Assembly: GCF_000582785.1 (NCBI RefSeq)
Contig: NZ_HG931175.1
Location: 744,066-808,065, forward strand
Length of the DNA stretch: 64,000 bases
Source: Candidatus Blastococcus massiliensis AP3
GTDB lineage: Bacteria > Actinomycetota > Actinomycetes > Mycobacteriales > Geodermatophilaceae
Direction of reading: 5' to 3'
Notes under the pieces: model-generated
What the model was told of the DNA's origin: nothing
What the model saw: only the letters and a program-made list of their open reading frames with translations
Databases searched by the model: none
Translations under genes and position numbers: made by a program
Shown here: positions 31,529 to 40,794 of the stretch, in pieces
How the letters are laid out: the number at the start of each line of letters is the position of its first letter
How positions within the stretch are numbered: position 1 is the stretch's first letter

Positions 31529-34500
31529 ATGGAGAGCTCCGTCGATGTCGACCTCCGCGACGCCGTGGCGCCGCGGACGGCGGCGGTCTCCGTCGAGATC
31601 ACGTCCACCCCGGTGCTCAGCTACGCCCTGGCCCACAACGGCATCCCCGTCGTCCCCCGGCTCGCGCTCACGTCCGACCGGACGCTGCGCGGCGCGACGG
31701 TCCGACTGTCGGTGCGCGACGCCGAGGGCCCGATCGCGCGACCCGTCGAGCTGCTGGCCGACGTCGAGGCCGGGCGCAGCACCGTGCTCACCGATGTCGG
31801 CCTGGTCATGGACCCGGCCGCGATGCTGCAGGTCGAGGAGCAGCGGCCGGGCGTCATCGACGTCGAGGTGCTGACCGACGACGGGGACGGGGCGGGCGGG
31901 GGCGAGCCGACAGTCGTCGGCGAGGCGAGCCGGCCGGTGCAGGTGCTGGCGGCCAACCAGTGGCTGGCCTCTCCCCTGCCGCTGGCGCTGGAGATGCTCG
32001 CCGCGCACGTCATGCCCAACCACCCGGCCGTCACCGCACTGGTGTCCGAGGCCGCCGACCACCTGGAGCGGACCACCGGCAGCGGCGCGCTGGTCGGCTA
32101 CGCCGCCACCGCCGAGCGGGTCGACGAGGTGGTCGCCGCGATCGCCGCGACCCTGCGCGGCCGCGGCATCCGGTACAGCGAGCCCCCGGCCAGTTGGTCG
32201 GACCTCGGCCAGCAGGTGCGGACGCCGGGCGACGTCCTGACCTGGCGGGTCGGCACGCCGCTGGACACCGTGGTCCTGCTCGCCGCCGCCCTGGAGCAGG
32301 CCGGCATCCGGCCGCTGCTGTGGCTGGCCGGCGGCGACGCCATACCGGGACGTGGCGGCGACGCAGTCGGCGGGAGGGTGGGGGATGCACACGCCTTCCT
32401 CGGCTACTGGCGCGAGGAGCGCAGCGCGGAGTCCGCGGCCACCACCGACGCCGCCGGCCTGGTCAACCTGGTCGACCTGGGGCTGATCCGGCTGGTCGAG
32501 ACGACGCTGCTCACGAGCATGGGCGAGGACGGCGCCGACCTGCACTCCCCCGCCTACGCCGGCTGGCTCTCCGGCGAGCTCGACCGCATCGTCGGCGTCA
32601 CCGACGTGCACCGCGCCCGGCGCGACGGCATCGTCCCGCTGCCCGCGCGCGCCCGCGACGAGCAGGGCGTCCTGCAGGTGGTCGAGTACCGGGCGGCGGT
32701 GCACAGCGCCCCGGCTCCGATCGAGGGGACGACGACGGCGTCGCCCCGCCCCGAGGCGCCGGCGCGGGTGCAGCAGTGGAAGAACGCCCTGCTCGACCTC
32801 AGCCTGCGCAACCGGCTGATCAACTACACCGACCGGACCGGGCTGGCGCTGCACGTGCCCGATTCCTCGCTGCCGGTCCTGGAGCGGTTCGTCCACGACG
32901 GCACGCCGATCACCCTGCTGCCCGGCGACAAGCTGGCCGCGGTCCAGACCGAGCGCGGTATCGACAGCGCCCGCGAGCTGCCCGACGCACAGCTGGCCGA
33001 CCTCCTGACCGAGCGCCGGGAGGTGCACGCCGACGTCACCACCGGCGGCTACCTGCCCCGGCTGCGCAACCTCGCCTACCGGGCCAAGACGGTGCTCGAG
33101 GAGACCGGCGCCAACAACCTCTACCTGGCGCTGGGCTCGCTGGTCTGGGAGCTCGACGGCCGGCCGCTGCGCTCGCCGCTGGTGCTCATCCCGGTCACCC
33201 TCACCCCGCTGAGCCGCACCGGCTCCTACCGGCTCGCGCTCGACGAGTCGGGCAGCAGCACGCCGAACTACTGCCTGCTGGAGAAGCTGCGCCAGCTGCA
33301 CGGCCTCGTCGTCCCGACGCTGACCGAGACCGCCGACGGCACCCTCGACGTCGAGGCGGCGTTCGAGGCGATGCGCGTCGCGCTGGTCGGCCACGGCCTG
33401 CCCTACCGGATCGAGGCGACCGCCGACCTCGCCCTCCTGCAGTTCGCCAAGTACCGGCTGTGGAAGGACCTCGACGAGCACTGGGGCGACTTCGCGGAGA
33501 ACCCGCTGGTCTCCCACCTGGTGCACCAGCCGACCGAGCCGTTCACCGACCCCGCCATCGCCTCCGGCGAGTGGGTCGACCTCGACGACCTGGCCGGTCA
33601 GCTGCCCGTGGCGGCCGACGCCTCGCAGCTGCGCGCGATCGCCGAGGCCAGCGCCGGGCGCACCTTCGTGCTGGAGGGGCCACCCGGCACCGGCAAGTCG
33701 CAGACCATCACCAACCTGCTCACCCGGGCGGTCGCCGAGGGCAAGCGGGTGCTGTTCGTCGCCGAGAAGCGGGCGGCGCTCGACGTCGTCGCCCGCCGCC
33801 TCGACGCCGTCGGCATGGGCATGTTCGCCCTCGACCTGCACGACAAGGGCAGCCGCGCCTCGATGGTGCGGGCGCAGATCCGGCTGGCGCTGGAGCACGC
33901 CGTCGCCGTCGACGAGCAGGGCCTGGCCGCGGACTCGGAGAACCTCCGCTCGGCCCGCCGGCTGCTGGCCCACTACGCCGACCGGCTGCACACCGAGAAC
34001 GCGGCCGGGCTGTCGCTGTACTCGGCGCGCACGGCGGAGCTGACCGCCGGCACCGACGTCGACCCGCTGCCGATCCCGCTGCCGTTCGTGGCCAACGCGC
34101 CCACCGAGGTGCTCACCCAGGTGCGGCGGGCGCTGGCGCTGCTGCCCGAGATCGCCGACCTGACCCGGCCCTCGCTGCGTCACCCGTGGGCGTTCGTCGA
34201 CTCCCCCGCCATCGACCTGCCCGCCGCCCAGTCCGCGGCCACCGAGGTCGACGCCGCCGTCCGCGCGCTCGCCGGCCTCCCGGAGCTGACCGGCGTGCTG
34301 CGGCACGCCCGCACACCGGAGGACTTCGCGGCACTGGTCCACCTGCTCAGCGGCCCGCCGGTGGGTCTCGACGTGCTCGACGAGACCTTCTCCGGCCGGT
34401 GGACCGCCGCGACGGGCGCCGCCCTCGGTGAGGTGGCGGCCTTCATCGCCTTCCGGCACCCGGGGATGGACCTGGTGGCGCCCGAGGTGCTCGGCCTGCC

Positions 34501-37489
34501 GCTGGCCGAGATCTACGTGGCCGCGCAGACCGCCGCCGCGTCGTCGTGGTGGGGCCGGCGGCGCCGGCTCGTCGCCGTCCGCGACCGGCTCGCCCCGCAC
34601 CTGCGCGCGGCCGCCAAGGTCAAGCCCAAGGACGTCCCCGCTCTCGTGGAGAGCCTGTGGCGGGTGCAGACGGCGGTGCAGCAGATCGCCGGCCGGATCA
34701 ACGCCCTTCCCGGGATGGTCGCGCCCGAGGGCTGGAACCCGTTCGTCGACCCGCAGCTGCTGGAGCGCCAGGTCACCTGGCTGCGCCGGGCCGGGCAGGC
34801 GGTCGACGGGTCGTCGCCGTTCCACGTCGCACTGCGCAAGCTCATCGTGGCCGGCATCCCGACGGACCCGGCCGCGGTCTCGGCGGTGGCACGGCTGCGC
34901 GACTCGGTGAGCGCGCTGCTGACCGTGTGCGGCAGCAGCGCCGAGGAGCTGGGCGCCTGGGCCGGGGACGACGGCTTCACGCTGCGCTGGTCGATGACCC
35001 GGCCCGAGCGCGGCACCGACGGCTCGGTGCTCATGTCGCTGCGCCGCTGGGTCACCTTCCTCGACACCCTCGAGCCGCTGCGCTACGCGGGGCTGTTCGA
35101 CGCCCGCCGGCTGCTGGTCACCGGCGCGATCCCGGCGGACGACGCCACGCGGGCGCTCGAGCGCGGCCTCGCCACGGCCTCGGTGGCCGAGCGGCTGGAC
35201 GCCACCGGGCTCGACCTGTTCGACGAGGGCGCGCACGCCAAGGCCATCGACCGGTTCACCGCAGTGTCGCGGGCCGTGCGCGAGCACCTGACCGCGGCGC
35301 TGCCGGCGTCGGTGCTGTCCGCCCGGCCCTTCGACGCCGCCTCGGGCGCCGGCCAGGTCGGCGCGCTGCAGCGCGAGCTGGCCAAGCAGCGCCGCGGGCT
35401 CGGCGTGCGCCAGCTGCTGGCGCAGTACGGCGAGCTGGTCACCTCGGTGATGCCGTGCGTGCTGGTCTCGCCGGACTCCGTGGCCCGCTTCTTCCCGGCC
35501 GCGGCCGCCCAGTTCGACCTGGTGGTGTTCGACGAGGCGTCGCAGATCCGGGTGGCCGACGCGGTCGGTGCGCTGGGCCGCGCGAAGGCCGCCGTCGTCG
35601 TCGGTGACTCCAAGCAGATGCCGCCGACGTCCTTCCTCGAGCCGACCGCCTCGCCGTCGGACGACGTCGTCGAGGTGGAGACCGCCGTCGAGGACGAGGA
35701 GTCGATCCTCAGCGAGTGCGTGCAGGCGCGGGTGCCCCGGCACTGGCTGTCGTGGCACTACCGCAGCCAGGACGAGTCGCTCATCGCGTTCTCCAACAAC
35801 CAGTACTACGAGAACCGGCTGTCCTCCTTCCCGGCGCCGACGCACGGCCGCCCCTCCGCCGAGCCGGACGGCCGCGGCGTCTCGCTGGTGCGGGTGCAGG
35901 GCACCTTCCACCGGTCGGGTGCCGGGCGACTGCTGCGCACCAACCCGATCGAGGCCAAGGCGATCGTCGCCGAGATCCGCCGGCGCTTCGACGCGGTGCC
36001 CAAGTGGGACGGCGTGGACGCGGTGCCCTCGATCGGCGTCGTCACGTTCAACGCCCAGCAGCGCGCCTACATCGAGTCGCTGCTGCGCGACGCCGACGAC
36101 GAGCGGCTGGCCGCGGCACTGGACCGCACCGACGGCGAGGGCCTGTTCGTCAAGAACCTGGAGAACGTGCAGGGCGACGAGCGCGACGTCGTCTTCTTCT
36201 CCACCGGCTTCTCACCCACCGCCGACGGCACGCTGCCGCTGAACTTCGGCCCGCTCAACCGCAGCGGCGGCGAGCGGCGGCTCAACGTGGCGATCACCCG
36301 GGCCCGGCGCCAGGTCGTCGTCTTCTCCTCCTTCGACCCGGAGCAGCTGCGCGCGGAGGAGACGTCGTCGATCGGCATCAAGCACCTGCGGGCCTACCTC
36401 GACATGGCCGAGCGGGGCACCGACGTGCTGCCGCGGGCGCCGCGGTCGGTCGCCGTCGTCGACCGGCACCGCGAGGAGATCGCCGCGGCCCTGCGGGAGC
36501 GCGGCCTCGTCGTGCGTACGGACGTCGGCCTCTCGGAGTTCCGGATCGACCTGTCGATCTCTCGACATGTCGACCCGGAGACACCGGTGGCGGCGGTGCT
36601 GCTCGACGGCCCGTCGTGGGCGCGCCGCGGCACGGTCGGCGACCGCGACGGACTGCCGGTCGAGGTGCTCGGCGACCTGCTGCGCTGGCCCGTGGTCGAG
36701 CGGGTCTGGCTGCCGGCGTGGCTGCTCGAGCCCGCGACCGTGGTCGACCGGCTGGTGGAGGCGGTCGACGCCGCACCGGTGTCGGAGCCCGCACCCGAAC
36801 CCATCCCCCTGCCGACGGCGGCGCTCGAGTCGTTCAAGGGCGTGGCGGCGCTGCGCTCGTCGGTGACCGCGTCGGTGGCCGTGCCCGCACCCGCGAAGCC
36901 GGCACCGAAGCCGAACCGGCGTGCCTCCGGGCCGGTGCCGATGGACGGCGAGTCGCCGTTCGTGCCGTGGATCCCGAAGTCCGCCGGCGAGAAGTCGGTG
37001 CTCGACGACCTGCCGGCCTCGAAGGCGGCGCGGGTGGTCCGCCGGGTGATGACGGCGGGGATCAAGGCTGAGGGCCCGATCCACGTCGACCGACTGGCCA
37101 AGCTCACCGTCGCGGCGTTCGGGCTCAACCGGGCCACTGAGTCGCGCAAGCAGATGCTGCTGTCGCTGCTGCCGCCGTCAGCCGTGCAGGACGACTTCCT
37201 GTGGCCCGAGGGCGTGCAGCCGGAGGCCTACGAGGGCTTCCGCCGGCAGGTGTCGAGCACCGACCGGGCCATCGACCACGTGGCGGCCGAGGAGATCGGC
37301 AACGCGATGGTGGCGCTGTGCCGGGCGTCGGCCGGGATGCGGCGCGACGAGCTGCTCACCCAGACCGCGGCGGTGTTCGGCCACAAGCGCCGCTCCGCGA
37401 CGGTCACCGCCGTCCTGGAGAAGGCACTGGTCACCGCCGTCGACCGCGGCAGGCTCAGCGAGCAGCCGAACGGCCTCCTCACCATCTGA
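31529..37489 (+). CDS. DUF4011/SF1 helicase/nuclease-like/DUF3320 protein, Hhe-like defence candidate
   Basis: The ATG at 31529 has AGGTGG upstream. The 1986-residue protein has a ~400-residue N-terminal region, then DUF4011 (VQQWKNALLDLSLRNRLINY, residue ~412). The split SF1 helicase follows: Walker A EGPPGTGKSQTI (~714), VVFDEASQI (~1332), GDSKQMPP (~1356), HWLSWHYRSQDESLIAF (~1405), NVQGDERDVVFFSTGF (~1545) and LNVAITRARRQVVVFSS (~1583). A Vsr/MTES_1575-like nuclease region (~1645-1735) keeps FRIDLSI but reads AVLLDGPSW where active relatives have an acidic E-x-D. DUF3320 spans ~1840-1895. The order equals the Hhe antiphage protein family. The terminator-like hairpin and the LAGLIDADG gene follow. 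Defence activity is inference from architecture. Confidence 0.9.
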   Translation: MESSVDVDLRDAVAPRTAAVSVEITSTPVLSYALAHNGIPVVPRLALTSDRTLRGATVRLSVRDAEGPIARPVELLADVEAGRSTVLTDVGLVMDPAAMLQVEEQRPGVIDVEVLTDDGDGAGGGEPTVVGEASRPVQVLAANQWLASPLPLALEMLAAHVMPNHPAVTALVSEAADHLERTTGSGALVGYAATAERVDEVVAAIAATLRGRGIRYSEPPASWSDLGQQVRTPGDVLTWRVGTPLDTVVLLAAALEQAGIRPLLWLAGGDAIPGRGGDAVGGRVGDAHAFLGYWREERSAESAATTDAAGLVNLVDLGLIRLVETTLLTSMGEDGADLHSPAYAGWLSGELDRIVGVTDVHRARRDGIVPLPARARDEQGVLQVVEYRAAVHSAPAPIEGTTTASPRPEAPARVQQWKNALLDLSLRNRLINYTDRTGLALHVPDSSLPVLERFVHDGTPITLLPGDKLAAVQTERGIDSARELPDAQLADLLTERREVHADVTTGGYLPRLRNLAYRAKTVLEETGANNLYLALGSLVWELDGRPLRSPLVLIPVTLTPLSRTGSYRLALDESGSSTPNYCLLEKLRQLHGLVVPTLTETADGTLDVEAAFEAMRVALVGHGLPYRIEATADLALLQFAKYRLWKDLDEHWGDFAENPLVSHLVHQPTEPFTDPAIASGEWVDLDDLAGQLPVAADASQLRAIAEASAGRTFVLEGPPGTGKSQTITNLLTRAVAEGKRVLFVAEKRAALDVVARRLDAVGMGMFALDLHDKGSRASMVRAQIRLALEHAVAVDEQGLAADSENLRSARRLLAHYADRLHTENAAGLSLYSARTAELTAGTDVDPLPIPLPFVANAPTEVLTQVRRALALLPEIADLTRPSLRHPWAFVDSPAIDLPAAQSAATEVDAAVRALAGLPELTGVLRHARTPEDFAALVHLLSGPPVGLDVLDETFSGRWTAATGAALGEVAAFIAFRHPGMDLVAPEVLGLPLAEIYVAAQTAAASSWWGRRRRLVAVRDRLAPHLRAAAKVKPKDVPALVESLWRVQTAVQQIAGRINALPGMVAPEGWNPFVDPQLLERQVTWLRRAGQAVDGSSPFHVALRKLIVAGIPTDPAAVSAVARLRDSVSALLTVCGSSAEELGAWAGDDGFTLRWSMTRPERGTDGSVLMSLRRWVTFLDTLEPLRYAGLFDARRLLVTGAIPADDATRALERGLATASVAERLDATGLDLFDEGAHAKAIDRFTAVSRAVREHLTAALPASVLSARPFDAASGAGQVGALQRELAKQRRGLGVRQLLAQYGELVTSVMPCVLVSPDSVARFFPAAAAQFDLVVFDEASQIRVADAVGALGRAKAAVVVGDSKQMPPTSFLEPTASPSDDVVEVETAVEDEESILSECVQARVPRHWLSWHYRSQDESLIAFSNNQYYENRLSSFPAPTHGRPSAEPDGRGVSLVRVQGTFHRSGAGRLLRTNPIEAKAIVAEIRRRFDAVPKWDGVDAVPSIGVVTFNAQQRAYIESLLRDADDERLAAALDRTDGEGLFVKNLENVQGDERDVVFFSTGFSPTADGTLPLNFGPLNRSGGERRLNVAITRARRQVVVFSSFDPEQLRAEETSSIGIKHLRAYLDMAERGTDVLPRAPRSVAVVDRHREEIAAALRERGLVVRTDVGLSEFRIDLSISRHVDPETPVAAVLLDGPSWARRGTVGDRDGLPVEVLGDLLRWPVVERVWLPAWLLEPATVVDRLVEAVDAAPVSEPAPEPIPLPTAALESFKGVAALRSSVTASVAVPAPAKPAPKPNRRASGPVPMDGESPFVPWIPKSAGEKSVLDDLPASKAARVVRRVMTAGIKAEGPIHVDRLAKLTVAAFGLNRATESRKQMLLSLLPPSAVQDDFLWPEGVQPEAYEGFRRQVSSTDRAIDHVAAEEIGNAMVALCRASAGMRRDELLTQTAAVFGHKRRSATVTAVLEKALVTAVDRGRLSEQPNGLLTI

Positions 37490-37574
37490 TTCGTGTCATC
37501 CGCGCAGACTCGTGGATCGCTGAATCTGGCGATTCACAGGGCTGCGCGGGCGTCGCGCGTGGAAAATTGGACAG

Positions 37575-37604
37575 GCGAAGACGCGAGCCGTCTCGCGCAT
37601 TTTT
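37575..37604 (+). terminator. intrinsic terminator after the helicase gene
   Basis: GCG-A-AGACG pairs with CGTCT-CGC across the loop CGAGC, with one bulged A. It is followed shortly by five T (37600-37604). It lies 86 bases after the helicase stop and 28 bases before the next start. Confidence 0.55.
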
Positions 37605-37631
37605 GTCGGATGTCGCGGATACGTTCTTCGC

Positions 37632-38452
37632 GTGCCGCACATCGAACTTCTGCGCCCGGAGCACGCCTACTTCTTCGGCTTCGCGCAGACTGACGGGAGC
37701 CTCTACGCCGGGACCGGTCAGCGGGGTCGTTTCACGATCGAGCTGTCCGACAGAGACGACGACATCCTGCACTCTTTCGCAGCGTTGTTCGACGTCTCTT
37801 CGCGCGTGTCCTATCGTCAGCGCGTCACCAACTTCGCTGCTCACCGCTCCGCAACCTGGTCGGTGTGCGACCTGGTATTTCGTCGTGAGCTCGTTCAGCT
37901 CGGGCTGCCTGCCGGACGAAAGTCGGCAACGATCGCGCCACCCGTCGTCCCATTCAGCACCCGCGATTACCTGCGCGGCCTGATCGATGGAGACGGGAGC
38001 GTCGGCTTCACTCGAACGGGACGGCCATTCATCAGCTTCGTCACCGCTAGTCAACCGCTTGCCGAATTCTTCTGCGCTCAGACTCTCGCCGTCACCGGAA
38101 CTCACCGACAATTCGCCGGAATGCACGCGACGGGGTGTACAACCCGATGGTGGCGGCAGAGCCAGCTGCCGCGTTGGCCGCCTGGCTCTATCCCGCTGAC
38201 TGTCTCGCGCTGGGCCGCAAGCGTGACGCCGGCACGCGCGTGGCTGCCTGGACAAGGCCACCGGGCATGCGAGCCCGCCCGACAGCAGGGTCCCGACGAT
38301 GGACGGCCGCGGAAGATGCCGACCTCTTCAGGGGGCCCGTCCACGAGGTTGCAGCTCGACTGGGACGCAGCGACCAGTCGGTGCGACTCCGCCGATGGCG
38401 TCTGCGGCAGGACCGCATCGAGCACGATCCGGGAACCCGCCCCGGCGGATGA
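37632..38452 (+). pseudogene. freestanding LAGLIDADG-type endonuclease-like gene with one frameshift
   Basis: From the GTG at 37632, residues 13-25 (AYFFGFAQTDGSL) and YLRGLIDGDGSVGF (near residue 118) are two LAGLIDADG motifs with the metal-binding Asp residues. The frame breaks at GCCGG (38115-38119). Adding one C gives RQFARNARDGVYNPMVAAEP and continues in the +1 frame to a TGA at 38450-38452. There SRRWTAAEDADLFRGP and AARLGRSDQSVRLRRWRLR form a SANT/Myb-like DNA-binding end. The repaired protein has about 273 residues. Base composition (GC near 60% at 37.5-38.1 kb) is lower than in neighbours, a sign of transfer. No intein or intron host is visible, so it is not a typical in-host homing element. 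Confidence 0.7.
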
Positions 38453-38511
38453 TCACCGAGCGTCGCGGGAGCTCCGGGCCGGCGCCGCCGCGGCGCTGCC
38501 AGGATGCGTGC

Positions 38512-39531
38512 ATGCCATCGACGGTCGCCGAGGTGTTCCGGGAGCACGCCGACCACCCAGCCGAGCGCGGCTCTCCGCTCATGCAGGCCCTCCTCCTCGG
38601 TGCCGCCGAGGACTGGGACGCCGATGGCATAACCCGCGCGGTGCTGGATCCTTACGCCGACGACCCGCCGGGGTCCGCACTGCCACTCCGGTTCGCCGCG
38701 GCGCTGCACCGCCTGGTGCTCACCGGGCAGGCGGCGGAACTGGCCGCGCACTACCCGACCGTGGGCGGCACCGAGGCCCCGGAGCTGGCGTGGCACCCGG
38801 CCCGCCGGGTCCTGGAACGGGAGACCGACCAGGTCCGCGAACTGACCGGGTTGCCCTGCCAGACCAACGAGGTCGGCCGCACCGTCCCGCTGCTCGTCGG
38901 CCTTGCCGAGGTGGCCCACCGCACCGGCGGGCGCCCGCTGCGGCTGCTGGAGATCGGCGCCTCCGCCGGGCTCAACCTCCTCGTCGACCGGTTCCGCTTC
39001 GGCGACGTCCGGGGACCGCCCGACTCACCGTGCCGGCTGCCCGCTCCGGGTTTGGACCTCGACACCACCGGCCTGCGGATCGCCGAGCGGGCCGGCTGCG
39101 ACCGCGCACCGCTCGACCCGGGCGACGAGGAGGCGCGACTGCGCCTGACCGCCAGCGTCTGGGGCGACCAGGTGGACCGGTTCCGGCGCCTGCGCGGCGC
39201 ACTCGCCGTCGCCGAGTCATACCGGGTGCCCGTCGAGCCGGCCGGCGCCGCCGAGTGGCTCACCCACCGGCTCGCCGCCACTCACACCCAGGACACCGCC
39301 GTTCCGGTGGTGTGGCACAGCATCGTCCGGTCCTACGTCGACCCCGGCGAGTGGCAGCAGGTGGAGGAGCTCACCGCCGGCGTCTGGCGGCTCTCCTACG
39401 AACCCGACCCCGGCCCGAACCCGCGCGGGGTACCGCTGCGGCTGTTCTGCCCCGGCACCGACCCCGGCGGCGAGGTCCTCGTGCACGGCACCGGCCACGG
39501 ACCTCCGCTGTCCCCGGCGGCCCGCCCCTGA
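38512..39531 (+). CDS. DUF2332 family protein
   Basis: The ATG at 38512 gives 339 residues. LFRxHA-type start (VAEVFREHADHPAERGSPLM), PTNEV-like CQTNEVGRTVPLLVGL, and RLLEIGASAGLNLLVDRFRF, with its glycine-rich E-I-G-x-S-A-G loop, are typical of DUF2332. The loop resembles a methyltransferase SAM site, but activity is unproven. WHSIVRSYVDPGEW lies near the C-terminus. The hairpin repeat copy B starts one base after its stop. Confidence 0.88.
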   Translation: MPSTVAEVFREHADHPAERGSPLMQALLLGAAEDWDADGITRAVLDPYADDPPGSALPLRFAAALHRLVLTGQAAELAAHYPTVGGTEAPELAWHPARRVLERETDQVRELTGLPCQTNEVGRTVPLLVGLAEVAHRTGGRPLRLLEIGASAGLNLLVDRFRFGDVRGPPDSPCRLPAPGLDLDTTGLRIAERAGCDRAPLDPGDEEARLRLTASVWGDQVDRFRRLRGALAVAESYRVPVEPAGAAEWLTHRLAATHTQDTAVPVVWHSIVRSYVDPGEWQQVEELTAGVWRLSYEPDPGPNPRGVPLRLFCPGTDPGGEVLVHGTGHGPPLSPAARP

Positions 39532-39589
39532 CGAGATCTGCACACTCGCCCTCTTCAGGCGGCTGATGGGGGCGAGTGTGCAGATCTCG
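39532..39589. repeat. long hairpin repeat, copy B
   Basis: CGAGATCTGCACACTCGCC (39532-39550) pairs perfectly over 19 bp with 39571-39589 around a 20-base loop that has a small TCAG/CTGA stem. It is related to copy A at 30765-30830. It lies exactly between the convergent stops of the DUF2332 and DUF3048 genes and probably acts as a bidirectional terminator. Confidence 0.85.
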
Positions 39590-39602
39590 CCCCCGGGCAG
39601 GG

Positions 39603-40674
39603 TCAGCCCAGGGTGACCGAGCCGGTGGCCCTCGGGACGAGCTCCACCCACGTGTTGCCCGGTGCGAGCTGCACCGGCAGGCCGTCCGGTCCGGTGAGGA
39701 CGACCGGCGCCGTCTCCGACGCCTTGGTCCAGGTCGCGGCGATCGTGCTGCCGGCGCTCGCGACCAGCGCCTCGCCGCTGCCGACCATGCGGGTCTCGGG
39801 CACCGGGTTACCAGCCGGGTCGCGGTACGGGGTGTTGACGACGTCGACCCGCAGGACCACGACGTTGTTGGTGCGTACCCGGGCCCCGTCGGCCTCCGTC
39901 GCAGGAGTGGTGCCCTCGGAGCGGAGCCACGCCGCCTCGGCCGGACCCCAGGTCCAGGTGGGGCGGCCGGTCCCGGAGAGCTTGAGCTGCAGCGAGGCGG
40001 TGGGCGCACCCTGGACGAAGGCGGTGGGCGGCGAGCCGACGGGGACGAACTGGAACTGCGCGGGCGGCGCGGCGAGGTGCGCGGCGTCGGCCTGGGCGAG
40101 CAGCGCCGCGGGGTCCGCGTACACGTTGTGCGGCGCCGAGCGGTTGCTCGACCGGAAGAACCCGGCAGCGCCGGCGTCCTGGCTGAGCACCTGCATCCCG
40201 GTATCGGCGATCGCCCGGACGAAGTCGGGACCGCCGCCGGAGAAGGCGAACAGCCCGCGCAGCGGGCCGGCGATGGCGGCGTCCATGGGCCGCACCGAGC
40301 GGATCGGGCCGATCTCCGGGGGCGGGCTGGAGTGGAAGACCGCGACGAAGCGGGTGATGCCGCCCTCCACGACCTGCTCCCACACCATGTCGGCGGAGTT
40401 CAGGCCGGTCTGCGGGCGGGCGGCCGTGGAGTTCTCGATCTTCACGGCCAGCGCGGGGCGCTCCGGCGGCGCCTCCGCCGGCACGCCGGTCAGCGGCCAC
40501 GGGACCAGCACGGGCGGGGGCCGGCGTCGTCGGCGCGGCGGCAGCGGGCGAGGTCTCCGGGGCCGGCCTGGTGGCCTCCGCGCCGCAGGCCGCAGCGGAC
40601 ACCAGCGCGCCGACCATGCCGATCGTGGCCGCGGCGCGCCCGAGCCGGCGGCGTCCGCTCATACGGGAAAGCAT
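39603..40674 (-). pseudogene. DUF3048 lipoprotein gene with a homopolymer frameshift
   Basis: The ATG at 40674, with AGGAG upstream, starts a lipoprotein signal (MLSRMSGRRRLGRAAATIG..., lipobox SAAC) and a Pro/Ala linker. At the G5 run 40516-40520 the protein-like frame shifts. Removing one base joins TTPAP to VLVPWPLTGVPAEAPPERPA and the DUF3048 body (LAVKIENSTAARPQTGLNSA, ADMVWEQVVEGGITRFVAVF, GPIRSVRPMDAAIAGPL). As written, only an unsecreted form from GTG 40511 could be made. DUF3048 proteins (YerB-like) are envelope lipoproteins of unknown function. The gene is probably intact in life if the run is miscalled. Confidence 0.75.
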
Positions 40675-40794
40675 GGGCTGCTCCTGCGTCGGCGATCGGT
40701 GTGATCCGCCCGCCGAGCGGGCTCGGCGTCACAGTAAGACCGCCAGTCCTCACACCCCGTGACCGCCACGCAGCAGGCAGTCCCGACGACAGCC

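Noticed and set aside
31463-35911. Very long open frame (1482 codons) on the minus strand opposite the helicase gene
   Set aside because: It mirrors codon bias of the real gene, has low-complexity His/Gln/Arg/Gly composition and no domain; the plus-strand frame has clear helicase motifs.
37632-38452. Intein or group I intron carrying the LAGLIDADG gene
   Set aside because: The flanking genes are complete on both sides, and no splice motifs or intron structure were seen.
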